Made by a program: the position numbers and the translations under genes | Assembly: GCF_024539675.1 (NCBI RefSeq) | Contig: NZ_JAHHIT010000047.1 | Span: 1-64,000 of the forward strand | Length of the DNA: 64,000 nt | Origin: Streptomyces hilarionis | GTDB lineage: Bacteria; Actinomycetota; Actinomycetes; Streptomycetales; Streptomycetaceae | Direction: 5' to 3' | Part shown: positions 56,038-64,000 of the stretch, one piece after another | Position numbering within the stretch: position 1 is the stretch's first letter | Layout: every line of letters begins with the position of its first letter | The notes under the pieces: model-generated | The model's input: only the letters and a program-made list of their open reading frames with translations | What the model was told of the DNA's origin: nothing | Database searches by the model: none

Positions 56038-57893
56038 CCGCCCCCGCCCCCTCGTCCCCCACGACCGACGGCGGACCGGGACGACCGCGTCCGAAGAGCG
56101 CGCGGGACCCCTTCGACCGGGACGTCCTGCCCACCCCGCCCGGCGCCACCCGCGTGCTGCTGCGCTCCCTGCTCGCCCCCCTGCGGGCGCGCGTCGCCCT
56201 CACCACGCTGGTGCTGCTGCTCCAGCAGGCGGCCGTGCAGGCGGGCCCGCTGCTGGTGGCGTACGCCATCGACCGGGCCGTGCCCGCCTGGCGGTCGGAC
56301 GACCACGGGCCGCTGGTCGCGGTGGGCGTCGGCTACCTGCTGTGCGCGCTGGCCTCCGGCGGGTTGCAGTACGCGTTCCTGATCGTCTCCGCCCGGATCA
56401 GCCAGGACGTGCTGCTCGACCTGCGCGGCCGGATCTTCCGGCACGCCCAGGCGCTGAGCCTGGACTTCCACGAGCGCTACACCTCGGGCCGGCTGATCTC
56501 CCGCTCCACCAGCGATGTGGAGGCCCTGCGCGAGCTGCTCAACGAGGGCCTTCAGGAACTCGTCTCGGTGGTGCTGTCCTTCCTGTTCATCTCCGCGATG
56601 CTGCTCTGGCTGGACCTGGGCCTGGGCGCCGTCGCCGTCGCGTCGTTCGTGCCGCTGTACCAGCTGGTGCGGGTCTACCAGCGGCGCGCGGGCCGGGTGT
56701 TCACGGCCCGCTCCACCGCGATCGCGGCCGTGATCGTCAAGTTCGTGGAGACCATGAACGGGATCCGGCCGGTGCGCGCCTTCCGCCGCGAGGCGGTCAA
56801 CGAGGCCGCGTTCCAGGTCCTGAACCGCCGGCACGAGCGCAGGAACGGCGACGCGCTGCTGGAGATGGCCCGGTACGTGGTGGGCTCGCGGCTGGTCGCC
56901 AACACCGCGGTCGCCCTGATCGTGCTGTGGGGCGCCACCCGGGTCGCAGACGGCTCGCTGGAACTGGGCGTGCTCGCGGCGTCGGTGCTGTATCTGCGGC
57001 GGCTGTACGACCCGATCGACCGGCTCGGCATGTTCCTGAACTCCTACCAGTCGGCCGCCGCCTCGCTGGAGAAGATCGCGGGCCTGCTCGCGCAGACGCC
57101 GTCGGTGCCGGAGCCGTCGGCGCCGAGGGAACTGCCCGCGCCCCGGGGCGGTCTGCCCGGCCGCGAGGTCGTCTTCGACGGGGTGTCCTTCGGCTACCGC
57201 ACGGGCGGCGAGGTGCTGCCCCGCTTCGACCTGGTCCTGCCCGCCGGGCAGACGGTCGCGGTGGTGGGCTCCACCGGCGCGGGCAAGTCCACGCTGGCCA
57301 AGCTGCTCGCACGTTTCTACGACCCCTCGCGGGGCCGGGTGCTGCTGGACGGCGTCGACCTGCGCGAGCTGCCCGTGCCCGAACTGCGGCGCGGGGTGGT
57401 GATGGTGACGCAGGAGGCGTTCCTGTTCTCGGGCACGGTCGCCGACAACATCGCCATCGGGCGGCCGGACGCCTCCCGGGAGGACATCGAGCGGGCGGCG
57501 AAGGCGATCGGCGCGCACGAGTTCATCAGCGCTCTTCCGGACGGCTACGACACCGACGTCCGCAAACGCGGCGGCCGCATCTCCGCCGGGCAGCGGCAAC
57601 TCGTGGCGTTCGCACGGGCGTTGCTGGCCGATCCGGCGGTGCTGATCCTCGACGAGGCGACCAGCTCGCTCGACGTGCCGGGCGAGCGCGCCGTGCAGTC
57701 GGCGATGGCGACGGTGCTGAACGGGCGCACGGCGGTGGTCATCGCGCACCGGCTGTCGACGGTGGAGATCGCCGACCGGGTGCTCGTGATGGAGCACGGC
57801 CGGATCGTCGAGGACGGCACGCCGGCCGAACTCGTCGCCGGCCACGGCCGGTTCGCCGACCTGCACCGCGCCTGGCGCGACAGCCTCGTCTGA
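56034..57893 (+). CDS. ABC exporter half-transporter, subunit B of pair 1
   Basis: The 619-aa fused membrane/ATPase protein has Walker A STGAGKST, a degenerate signature ISAGQRQL, an intact Walker B LILDEATSSLD and H-loop AHRLST. Together with the upstream subunit it gives one competent ATP site (its Walker B plus the partner's LSGGQ) and one weak site. A ~35-residue polar N-terminal tail precedes the first helix. Confidence 0.92.
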   Translation: MTAPAPSSPTTDGGPGRPRPKSARDPFDRDVLPTPPGATRVLLRSLLAPLRARVALTTLVLLLQQAAVQAGPLLVAYAIDRAVPAWRSDDHGPLVAVGVGYLLCALASGGLQYAFLIVSARISQDVLLDLRGRIFRHAQALSLDFHERYTSGRLISRSTSDVEALRELLNEGLQELVSVVLSFLFISAMLLWLDLGLGAVAVASFVPLYQLVRVYQRRAGRVFTARSTAIAAVIVKFVETMNGIRPVRAFRREAVNEAAFQVLNRRHERRNGDALLEMARYVVGSRLVANTAVALIVLWGATRVADGSLELGVLAASVLYLRRLYDPIDRLGMFLNSYQSAAASLEKIAGLLAQTPSVPEPSAPRELPAPRGGLPGREVVFDGVSFGYRTGGEVLPRFDLVLPAGQTVAVVGSTGAGKSTLAKLLARFYDPSRGRVLLDGVDLRELPVPELRRGVVMVTQEAFLFSGTVADNIAIGRPDASREDIERAAKAIGAHEFISALPDGYDTDVRKRGGRISAGQRQLVAFARALLADPAVLILDEATSSLDVPGERAVQSAMATVLNGRTAVVIAHRLSTVEIADRVLVMEHGRIVEDGTPAELVAGHGRFADLHRAWRDSLV

Positions 57894-57974
57894 CCCGACC
57901 GGCGGGAGCGGCCCGACCGGCGAGACGGTCCGGCCGTCCGGCAGGACCCGACAGCCCGAACCCCGGGGGACTGT

Positions 57975-59825
57975 GTGATCGACGCGTACGAGGATCCCGG
58001 CAGGCCGGACACCCGCGGCGGCTGGGCGTATCTCGCCTGGCTGGTGCGCTGCCAGCCCTGGCGGTCGGCGGCCGGCGCGGTGCTGGCGAGCGTGTGGATG
58101 GTGCTGATGGCGGTGGCGCCCTACCTGCTGGCGAAGGCGGTGGACGACGGGCTGGAACCCGGTGACGACGCGGCGCTGGCCGGCTGGACGGCGGTCCTGT
58201 TCGCCGTGGGCGCGGTCAACGCCTGGGTGAGCATCATGCGCCACCGCACGATGACCCGGGTGCGCATGGACGCCTACTTCCGCACCATCAAGGTCGTGGT
58301 CGGACACGCGGCGCGCCTCGGCGCCACGCTCGCGCGCGGGGTGGGCAGCGGCGAGGTCGTCACCATCGGCGTCGGCGACGTGCAGACCATCGCGAACGCG
58401 TTGACGGTGATCGGGCCCGGCGTGGGCTCGGTCGTGGTGTACGTGTTCGTGGCCGGGCTGTTGCTGTCGGTGTCGCCGCTGCTGGCGGGGGTCGTGCTGC
58501 TGGGGATGCCGGTGGTCGCCCTGCTGGTGGGCCCGCTGATGGCGCGACTTCAGGGGGCGGAGGCCGAGTACCGCGAGCGGCAGGGCGTGCTCACCGCGCG
58601 CATCGGTGATCTGGCGGGGGGCCTGCGCGTCCTCAACGGCCTGGGCGGCAAGGGGCTGTTCGCGGACGCCTTCGGCCGTGACTCGCAGCGGCTGCGGGAG
58701 CAGGGCTACCGGGTCGGAGCGGTCACCAGCTGGATGCAGGCGCTCGGGGTGGGGCTGCCGACGCTGTTCCTCGCCGTGGTGACGTGGCTCGCGGCCCGGC
58801 TCGCGGCCCGGGGCGAGCTGACGGTGGGCGAGCTGGTGTCGGTGTACGGCTATGTCGCCGTCCTGGTCGGGCCGGTGGCGTTCCTCGTCGACATGGGCTA
58901 CCAGCTCAGCCGGGGCGTGGTGGCCGCCCGACGGGTCGTCGGGCTGCTGCGCGTGCAGCCGGAGCCGGACACCGGCGCCGCCGAGCCGCCCGCCGGGCCG
59001 TCGGTCCTGCACGACCCCGCGTCGGGCGTGCGGGTGGCGCCGGGCAGGCTGACCGCGCTGGTCGGCGCGCGGCACGCGGAGACGGCCGCCCTGGTGGACC
59101 GGCTCGGCCGCTACGGTCCCACCGACGTCACCTGGGGCGCGGTGCGTCTGGACGCGCTGCCGCTGGACCGGGTCAGGGCAGCGATCCTGGTGGCCGACAA
59201 CGAGGCCGACCTGTTCGCGGGGAGCCTGCGCGAGGTGGTGGCCGGGCGGCGTGAGCCCGGTGCGGCGGAAATCGCCCGAGCCGTGCGGGCGGCCGCGGCC
59301 GACGACATCGTGCAGGGCCTGCCGGCGGGGCTCGACTCGCCGGTGACCGCGCAGGGCCGCAGCCTCTCCGGAGGCCAGCGCCAGCGCGTCCGCCTGGTGC
59401 GGGCGCTGCTCGCCGATCCGGAGGTGCTGCTGGCCGTCGAGCCGACGTCCGCGCTCGACGCGCACACGGAGGCGGTCGTCGCGCGGCGGCTGCGGGCGGC
59501 TCGGGAGGGACGCACCACGGTGGTGACCACCACTTCCCCGCTGCTCCTGGACCAGGCCGAGACGGTGCACTACCTGGTCGACGGCAAGGTGGCGGCGACC
59601 GGCCGCCACGGCGACCTGCTGCGGAACGAGCCCGGCTACCGCGCGCTGGTGGCGCGGGACGCCGACGACGAGACGGACGAAGGCGGCGGGGGCGGTCGCG
59701 GCGACGAGAGCGTGGTGGACGCCGGGCACGGCGTGAGCGTGGACGACGTCCGGGCGCCCGCGGACGGCCGCGGACCCGAGGGCGGGAATCCGGACGACAT
59801 CGACGCCGAGGAGGCCCTGCGATGA
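57975..59825 (+). CDS. ABC exporter half-transporter with degenerate ATPase, subunit A of pair 2
   Basis: The 616-aa protein has a normal six-helix membrane domain, but its ATPase is strongly altered. The Walker A position reads GARHAETA (364-371), with no GK[S/T]. The Walker B Asp is Val488 (LLAVEPTSALD), and the H-loop His is Thr (VVTTTSPL). The signature LSGGQRQR is intact. An acidic/Gly-rich C-terminal tail of ~50 residues follows. It probably contributes only the signature motif to its partner's ATP site. GTG 57975 has GGGGGA upstream. Confidence 0.88.
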   Translation: MIDAYEDPGRPDTRGGWAYLAWLVRCQPWRSAAGAVLASVWMVLMAVAPYLLAKAVDDGLEPGDDAALAGWTAVLFAVGAVNAWVSIMRHRTMTRVRMDAYFRTIKVVVGHAARLGATLARGVGSGEVVTIGVGDVQTIANALTVIGPGVGSVVVYVFVAGLLLSVSPLLAGVVLLGMPVVALLVGPLMARLQGAEAEYRERQGVLTARIGDLAGGLRVLNGLGGKGLFADAFGRDSQRLREQGYRVGAVTSWMQALGVGLPTLFLAVVTWLAARLAARGELTVGELVSVYGYVAVLVGPVAFLVDMGYQLSRGVVAARRVVGLLRVQPEPDTGAAEPPAGPSVLHDPASGVRVAPGRLTALVGARHAETAALVDRLGRYGPTDVTWGAVRLDALPLDRVRAAILVADNEADLFAGSLREVVAGRREPGAAEIARAVRAAAADDIVQGLPAGLDSPVTAQGRSLSGGQRQRVRLVRALLADPEVLLAVEPTSALDAHTEAVVARRLRAAREGRTTVVTTTSPLLLDQAETVHYLVDGKVAATGRHGDLLRNEPGYRALVARDADDETDEGGGGGRGDESVVDAGHGVSVDDVRAPADGRGPEGGNPDDIDAEEALR

Positions 59826-61642
59826 CCGCGCCGACCGGGATCACGGCGGCGGCCGACGCGGGGCCGGGGCGGCTGCCGGTCGCCGGGCGGGCCGACGTGC
59901 GGCGGGCCGCGGTGCGCCTCGTGCGCGCCGACGCGCGGGCGTTCGCCGCCGCGCTCGCGCTGAACGTCGCGGCCGCCGGAACCGGTCTGGTCGGCCCGTG
60001 GCTGCTGGGCCGCATCATCGACGAGGTGCGGGCCGGACACGGGACCGGCGTCGTGGACCGGCTGTCGGCGGTCATCGTCGTCTGCGCGCTGGCCCAGCTG
60101 CTGCTGGCACGCTGGGCCCGGTACGCCGGACACCGCTTCGGCGAGCGCACCCTCGCCCGGGTCCGGGAGGAGTTCGTCGGCCGGGCGCTGGCGCTGCCCG
60201 CGTCGGCGGTCGAGCGGGCCGGCGCCGGGGACCTGACCACACGCGGCACCGCGGACGTGGCGGCCGTGGGCACGACCCTGCGCGACGCCGGACCGGAGCT
60301 GCTGGTCTGCACCGTCCAGGCGCTGTTCACGCTCGCCGCGGTCTTCGTGATCGACCCGCTGCTCGGGGTCGTCGGGGTGCTGGCGCTGACGCCGATCTGG
60401 TGCGCGCTGCGCTGGTATCTGCGCCGGGCCCGCGCCGGTTATCTGGCGCAGGGAGCGGCGGACTCCGAGGTCGCCGAGATCGTCGCGGCGACGGCGGCCG
60501 GTGCGCGCACGGTCGAGGCGTTCCGGCTCCGGGAGCGGCGCACGGCGGCGAGCCGGGACGCGCTGGAGGTCTCACGCCGCGCCCGCTTCCACACCCTCTT
60601 CCTGCGCACGGTGTTCTTCCCGGCGGTGGAGGTGTCGTACGCGCTGCCGGTGGCGGGGGTGCTGCTGCTGGGCGGGGCGCTGCACGCGCGGGGCGCGACG
60701 AGTCTGGGCGCGGTGGTCGCGGCCGCGCTGTATCTGCGCCAGTTCACCGAGCCGCTGGACCAGATCCTGGTGCGCGTCGAGCAACTCCAGAGCAGCGGGG
60801 CCTCGTTCGCCCGCGTGGAGGGCCTCGCCGGGGCGCCGCGCGCCGTGGCCGACGGCGAGGCGCCGACTCCGGCGGACGACCGGATCGACGTGAGCGGCGT
60901 GCGGTACGCCTACGAGCGCGGCGGCGAGGTGCTGCGCGGGGTGGATCTGACGGTGCGGCCCGGGGAGCGGCTGGCGGTCGTCGGCCCGTCGGGGGCGGGC
61001 AAGACCACGCTGAGCAGGCTGCTCGCGGGGGTGGACGCGCCGAGCGCGGGCACGGTGACGGTGGGCGGGGCGCCGGTGGCGGAGCTGGCGCCCGAGACGC
61101 TGCGCCGCCAGGTCGTCCTGGTCACCCAGGAGCACCATGTCTTCCTCGGCACGGTCCGCGACAATCTGCTGATCGCCGAACCGGGCGCGACGGACGCGCG
61201 GTTGTGGGAGGCGCTGGGCACGGTCGGCGCCGCCGGCTGGGTGCGGGAGCTGCCGGGCGGCCTGGACGCCGCACTGGGCGGAACCGGCCGACATCCGGAC
61301 GGCTCGCAGGCCCAGCAGCTCGCCCTGGCCCGGGTGGTGCTGGCCGATCCGCACACGCTGATCCTGGACGAGGCGACGGCCCTGCTGGACCCGACGACGG
61401 CCCGGCACACCGAGCGCGCGCTGGCCGCCGTGCTCCGGGGCCGGACCGTGATCGCCGTCGCCCACCGGCTGCACACCGCGCACGACGCGGACCGGGTCGC
61501 CGTCATGGAGGACGGGCGTCTCACCGAACTGGGCACGCACGAGGCGCTGGTGGCGGGCGGCGGGGCGTACGCGGCGCTGTGGCGGACCTGGCACGGGGAG
61601 CCGGCCGGGGGTGCGGCCCGCTCGGGGCCGCAGCCGTCCTGA
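59822..61642 (+). CDS. ABC exporter half-transporter, catalytic subunit B of pair 2
   Basis: The 606-aa fused membrane/ATPase protein has Walker A PSGAGKTT and Walker B LILDEATALLD. The H-loop AHRLHT is intact, but the signature is lost (RHPDGSQAQQ in place of LSGGQ). It overlaps the preceding gene as ATGA. The two subunits are complementary: only one ATP site can be complete. Confidence 0.9.
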   Translation: MTAPTGITAAADAGPGRLPVAGRADVRRAAVRLVRADARAFAAALALNVAAAGTGLVGPWLLGRIIDEVRAGHGTGVVDRLSAVIVVCALAQLLLARWARYAGHRFGERTLARVREEFVGRALALPASAVERAGAGDLTTRGTADVAAVGTTLRDAGPELLVCTVQALFTLAAVFVIDPLLGVVGVLALTPIWCALRWYLRRARAGYLAQGAADSEVAEIVAATAAGARTVEAFRLRERRTAASRDALEVSRRARFHTLFLRTVFFPAVEVSYALPVAGVLLLGGALHARGATSLGAVVAAALYLRQFTEPLDQILVRVEQLQSSGASFARVEGLAGAPRAVADGEAPTPADDRIDVSGVRYAYERGGEVLRGVDLTVRPGERLAVVGPSGAGKTTLSRLLAGVDAPSAGTVTVGGAPVAELAPETLRRQVVLVTQEHHVFLGTVRDNLLIAEPGATDARLWEALGTVGAAGWVRELPGGLDAALGGTGRHPDGSQAQQLALARVVLADPHTLILDEATALLDPTTARHTERALAAVLRGRTVIAVAHRLHTAHDADRVAVMEDGRLTELGTHEALVAGGGAYAALWRTWHGEPAGGAARSGPQPS

Positions 61643-62004
61643 GCGCCCGCGCGCGGGCGAGCGCGATCCGCTCGCTCCGAGGGCGCCGGCCCGCTCGGCG
61701 GCGGCGCGGTCGGCTCCCCGCGGCCGGCGCACCGGGAGGTCCTGTCCGGCCAGACGCAACGGGTCCGTATATCGAACATGAATTGCCGGACAACGGACCG
61801 TTTCCGGCCAACTTCCTGACGCGCTCCTGACAGACAGCGCAATCCACTGCCACTCTTCCCACTGCCAGTTCACAGCAACCCCACAGCAACACCTCGCTCC
61901 AGGTTCCGCCTTGGTTCTGCGTACCGCCTTTGTCGTGCCCGTACGGCCCACCCGTCGTCGGGTCTCCCCTGGCCGCGTGATCCGCGGCCGCGCAGAAGGA
62001 GTCA
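61643..62004. other. Intergenic region with hairpins and protease promoter area
   Basis: This 362-bp gap begins with overlapping GC hairpins (GCCCGCG palindrome at 61644-61657; seven-bp stem 61657-61663/61669-61675), probably terminating the exporter operon. The second half is less GC-rich and must hold the protease promoter. No gene seen. Confidence 0.4.
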
Positions 62005-64000
62005 GTGTTGAGCAGCAGTCCCTCTCGCAGACGCACCCCCCACACCACCCGTCGCGCCGCGGCCGTCGCCCTCGTCGGCGTCTCCGCGCTCATCGCCGCC
62101 GCCGTGCAGTCGGGCGCCGCGACCGCCGCCCCGGCGCAGTCGCCGCGTACGTCGAGTCAGACCAACCCGGGCGCCGAGTCGCTGCGCCTCACCCCCGCCC
62201 AGCGCGCCGCGCTGATCCGCGAGGCGGACGCCGGCAAGGCCGCGACCGCCAAGGAGCTGGGCCTGGGCGCCAAGGAGGCGCTCGTCGTCCGTGACGTCCT
62301 CAAGGACGCCGACGGCACCGTCCACACCCGCTACGAGCGCACCTACGCCGGCCTGCCGGTCCTCGGCGGCGACCTCGTCGTCGAGAAGGCGAAGTCGGGC
62401 GCGACCGAGGGCGTCACCAAGGCGACCCGGGCCGCCATCAAGGTCGCCTCGCTCAGCCCGGCCGTCAGCGCGGAGACGGCGCGCAAGCAGGCGCTGGGCC
62501 TCGCCGCCGACGCCGGCGCCTCGAAGCCGGCCGCCGGCCAGGCGCCGCGCAAGGTGATCTGGGCGGCGAACGGCACGCCGGTCCTCGCGTACGAGACGGT
62601 GGTGGGCGGCCTCCAGGAGGACGGCACCCCCAACGAGCTGCACGTCATCACCGACGCGACCACCGGCAAGAAGCTCTACGAGTACCAGGGCATCGAGACC
62701 GGCACCGGCAACACGATGTACAGCGGCACGGTGACGCTCGGCACCACCCAGTCCGGGTCGACGTACAACCTGACCGACGCGGCGCGCGGCAACCACAAGA
62801 CGTACAACCTCAACCACGGCTCCTCCGGCACCGGCACGCTCTTCTCCGGTCCCGACGACGTCTGGGGCAACGGCGCCGCCTCCAACGCGGAGACGGCGGG
62901 CGCCGACGCGCACTACGGCGCGGCCCTCACCTGGGACTACTACAAGAACGTGCACGGCCGCAGCGGCATCAAGGGCAACGGCGTCGGCGCGTACTCGCGG
63001 GTGCACTACGGCAACAACTACGTCAACGCGTTCTGGGACGACGGCTGCTTCTGCATGACGTACGGCGACGGCTCGGGCAACACCCACCCGCTGACGGCGA
63101 TCGACGTGGCCGGCCACGAGATGACGCACGGCGTCACCTCCAACACCGCGGGCCTCAACTACAGCGGCGAGTCCGGCGGCCTCAACGAGGCAACCTCGGA
63201 CATCTTCGGCACCTCGGTGGAGTTCTACGCGGCGAACCCGTCCGACGTCGGTGACTACCTCATCGGCGAGGAGATCGACATCAACGGCGACGGCACGCCG
63301 CTGCGCTACATGGACAAGCCGAGCAAGGACGGCGCGTCGAAGGACAGCTGGTACTCGGGGATCGGAGGGGTGGACGTCCACTACTCGTCCGGCCCGGCGA
63401 ACCACTTCTTCTACCTGCTGAGCGAGGGCAGCGGCGCCAAGGTCATCAACGGCGTCAGCTACAACTCGCCGACGGCGGACGGCCTTCCGGTCACCGGCAT
63501 CGGCCGCGACAAGGCCGAGAAGATCTGGTTCCGCGCGCTCACCACGAAGTTCACCTCGACGACCAACTACGCGGCGGCCCGCACCGGCACGCTGGCGGCG
63601 GCCGGTGAGCTGTACGGCACGACGTCCACCGAGTACAAGGCGGTCCAGGACGCGTGGGCCGGCGTCGCGGTCGGCGCCCGCTCCGGTGGCGGCGGCGGTG
63701 GCGGCACCTCCTTCGAGAACACCGCCGACGTATCGATTCCGGACAGAGGAGCGGCGGTCACCTCGTCGATCACCGTCTCGGGCCGGACCGGCAACGCGCC
63801 GTCGAACCTCCAGGTCGGGGTCGACATCGTGCACACCTACATCGGCGACCTCCAGGTGCAGTTGGTGGCCCCCGACGGCACGGCGTACACGCTGAAGGCG
63901 TACGGCACCGGCGGGAGCGCGGACAACATCAACACCACGTACACCGTGAACGCCTCCTCCGAGGTCGCCAACGGCGTGTGGAAGCTGAGGGTCCAGGACA
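62005..64000 (+). CDS. Secreted M4 (thermolysin-type) metalloprotease with P-domain, 3' end beyond window
   Basis: The start is GTG 62005 (or TTG 62008), just after AGAAGGA. A signal peptide with an Arg-rich head and hydrophobic core is followed by an FTP-type propeptide (~residues 40-220) and the catalytic domain. The zinc motif is AGHEMTHG, and the third ligand is in GGLNEATSD. After a Gly-rich linker a P-domain begins (NTADVSIPDRGAAVTSSI). It is autoprocessed and secreted to degrade protein. The gene is still open at base 64000. Confidence 0.93.
   Translation, partial: MLSSSPSRRRTPHTTRRAAAVALVGVSALIAAAVQSGAATAAPAQSPRTSSQTNPGAESLRLTPAQRAALIREADAGKAATAKELGLGAKEALVVRDVLKDADGTVHTRYERTYAGLPVLGGDLVVEKAKSGATEGVTKATRAAIKVASLSPAVSAETARKQALGLAADAGASKPAAGQAPRKVIWAANGTPVLAYETVVGGLQEDGTPNELHVITDATTGKKLYEYQGIETGTGNTMYSGTVTLGTTQSGSTYNLTDAARGNHKTYNLNHGSSGTGTLFSGPDDVWGNGAASNAETAGADAHYGAALTWDYYKNVHGRSGIKGNGVGAYSRVHYGNNYVNAFWDDGCFCMTYGDGSGNTHPLTAIDVAGHEMTHGVTSNTAGLNYSGESGGLNEATSDIFGTSVEFYAANPSDVGDYLIGEEIDINGDGTPLRYMDKPSKDGASKDSWYSGIGGVDVHYSSGPANHFFYLLSEGSGAKVINGVSYNSPTADGLPVTGIGRDKAEKIWFRALTTKFTSTTNYAAARTGTLAAAGELYGTTSTEYKAVQDAWAGVAVGARSGGGGGGGTSFENTADVSIPDRGAAVTSSITVSGRTGNAPSNLQVGVDIVHTYIGDLQVQLVAPDGTAYTLKAYGTGGSADNINTTYTVNASSEVANGVWKLRVQD

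Noticed and set aside
55962..59729. 1255-codon minus-strand frame opposite the ABC exporters
   Set aside because: Low-complexity translation, His/Arg/Gln-rich; shadow of the exporter genes.

Overview
The window is very high-GC DNA with GTG starts, four-base start/stop overlaps and very rare TTA codons. Together with the gene content (KamA-family aminomutase, HxlR and ArsR-type regulators, GlgX, Ig-like L,D-transpeptidases, HATPase anti-sigma-like protein, M4 protease) this points to a Streptomyces or close relative. I see no tRNA, rRNA, CRISPR array, insertion sequence or phage gene.

Region 1 (1-3047) is the 3' part of a TolB-like propeller/amidohydrolase gene. It ends at a strong hairpin (3076-3101) that marks the left edge of the next region.

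Region 2 (about 3142-38069) looks like one large biosynthetic gene cluster whose product I do not recognise. The left half, mostly minus strand, has an acyl-CoA ligase, a free-standing ketosynthase-like protein that has lost all three catalytic residues, a single-module fully reducing polyketide synthase (KS-AT-DH-ER-KR-ACP), a discrete ACP, two hotdog thioesterases, a KamA-family radical SAM 2,3-aminomutase, a second AMP-forming ligase, a flavin amine oxidase, and a discrete PCP and adenylation domain. It also has a fused aminodeoxychorismate synthase with a chorismate-mutase-like partner and an 88-residue unknown. One ArsR-type regulator and a GNAT acetyltransferase sit in the middle. The right half (27268-38069, plus strand) is one tightly coupled nine-gene operon: DAO-type oxidase, PrmC/HemK-like methyltransferase, alpha-oxoamine synthase, MFS exporter, ATP-grasp ligase, PaaK/CapK-like ligase, then a papB-papA-papC set for 4-amino-phenylpyruvate/4-aminophenylalanine supply. 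My reading is a hybrid of an aminochorismate-derived aryl unit, a beta-amino acid unit and a reduced acyl chain.

Region 3 (38090-41426) is a scrambled edge. It has remnants of a two-component system and a DsbA/FrnE-like gene, each with an internal deletion, beside an HxlR regulator, two NAD(P)-binding oxidoreductases and a small EF-hand protein.

Region 4 (41641-64000) is ordinary chromosomal content: a lipoprotein beta-propeller with a polysaccharide deacetylase, an anti-sigma-like ATPase, enoyl-CoA hydratase, two tandem L,D-transpeptidase lipoproteins, glgX, a LuxR-type two-component system beside an ABC-2 transporter, two heterodimeric ABC exporters with asymmetric ATP sites, and a secreted M4 metalloprotease cut by the window end.
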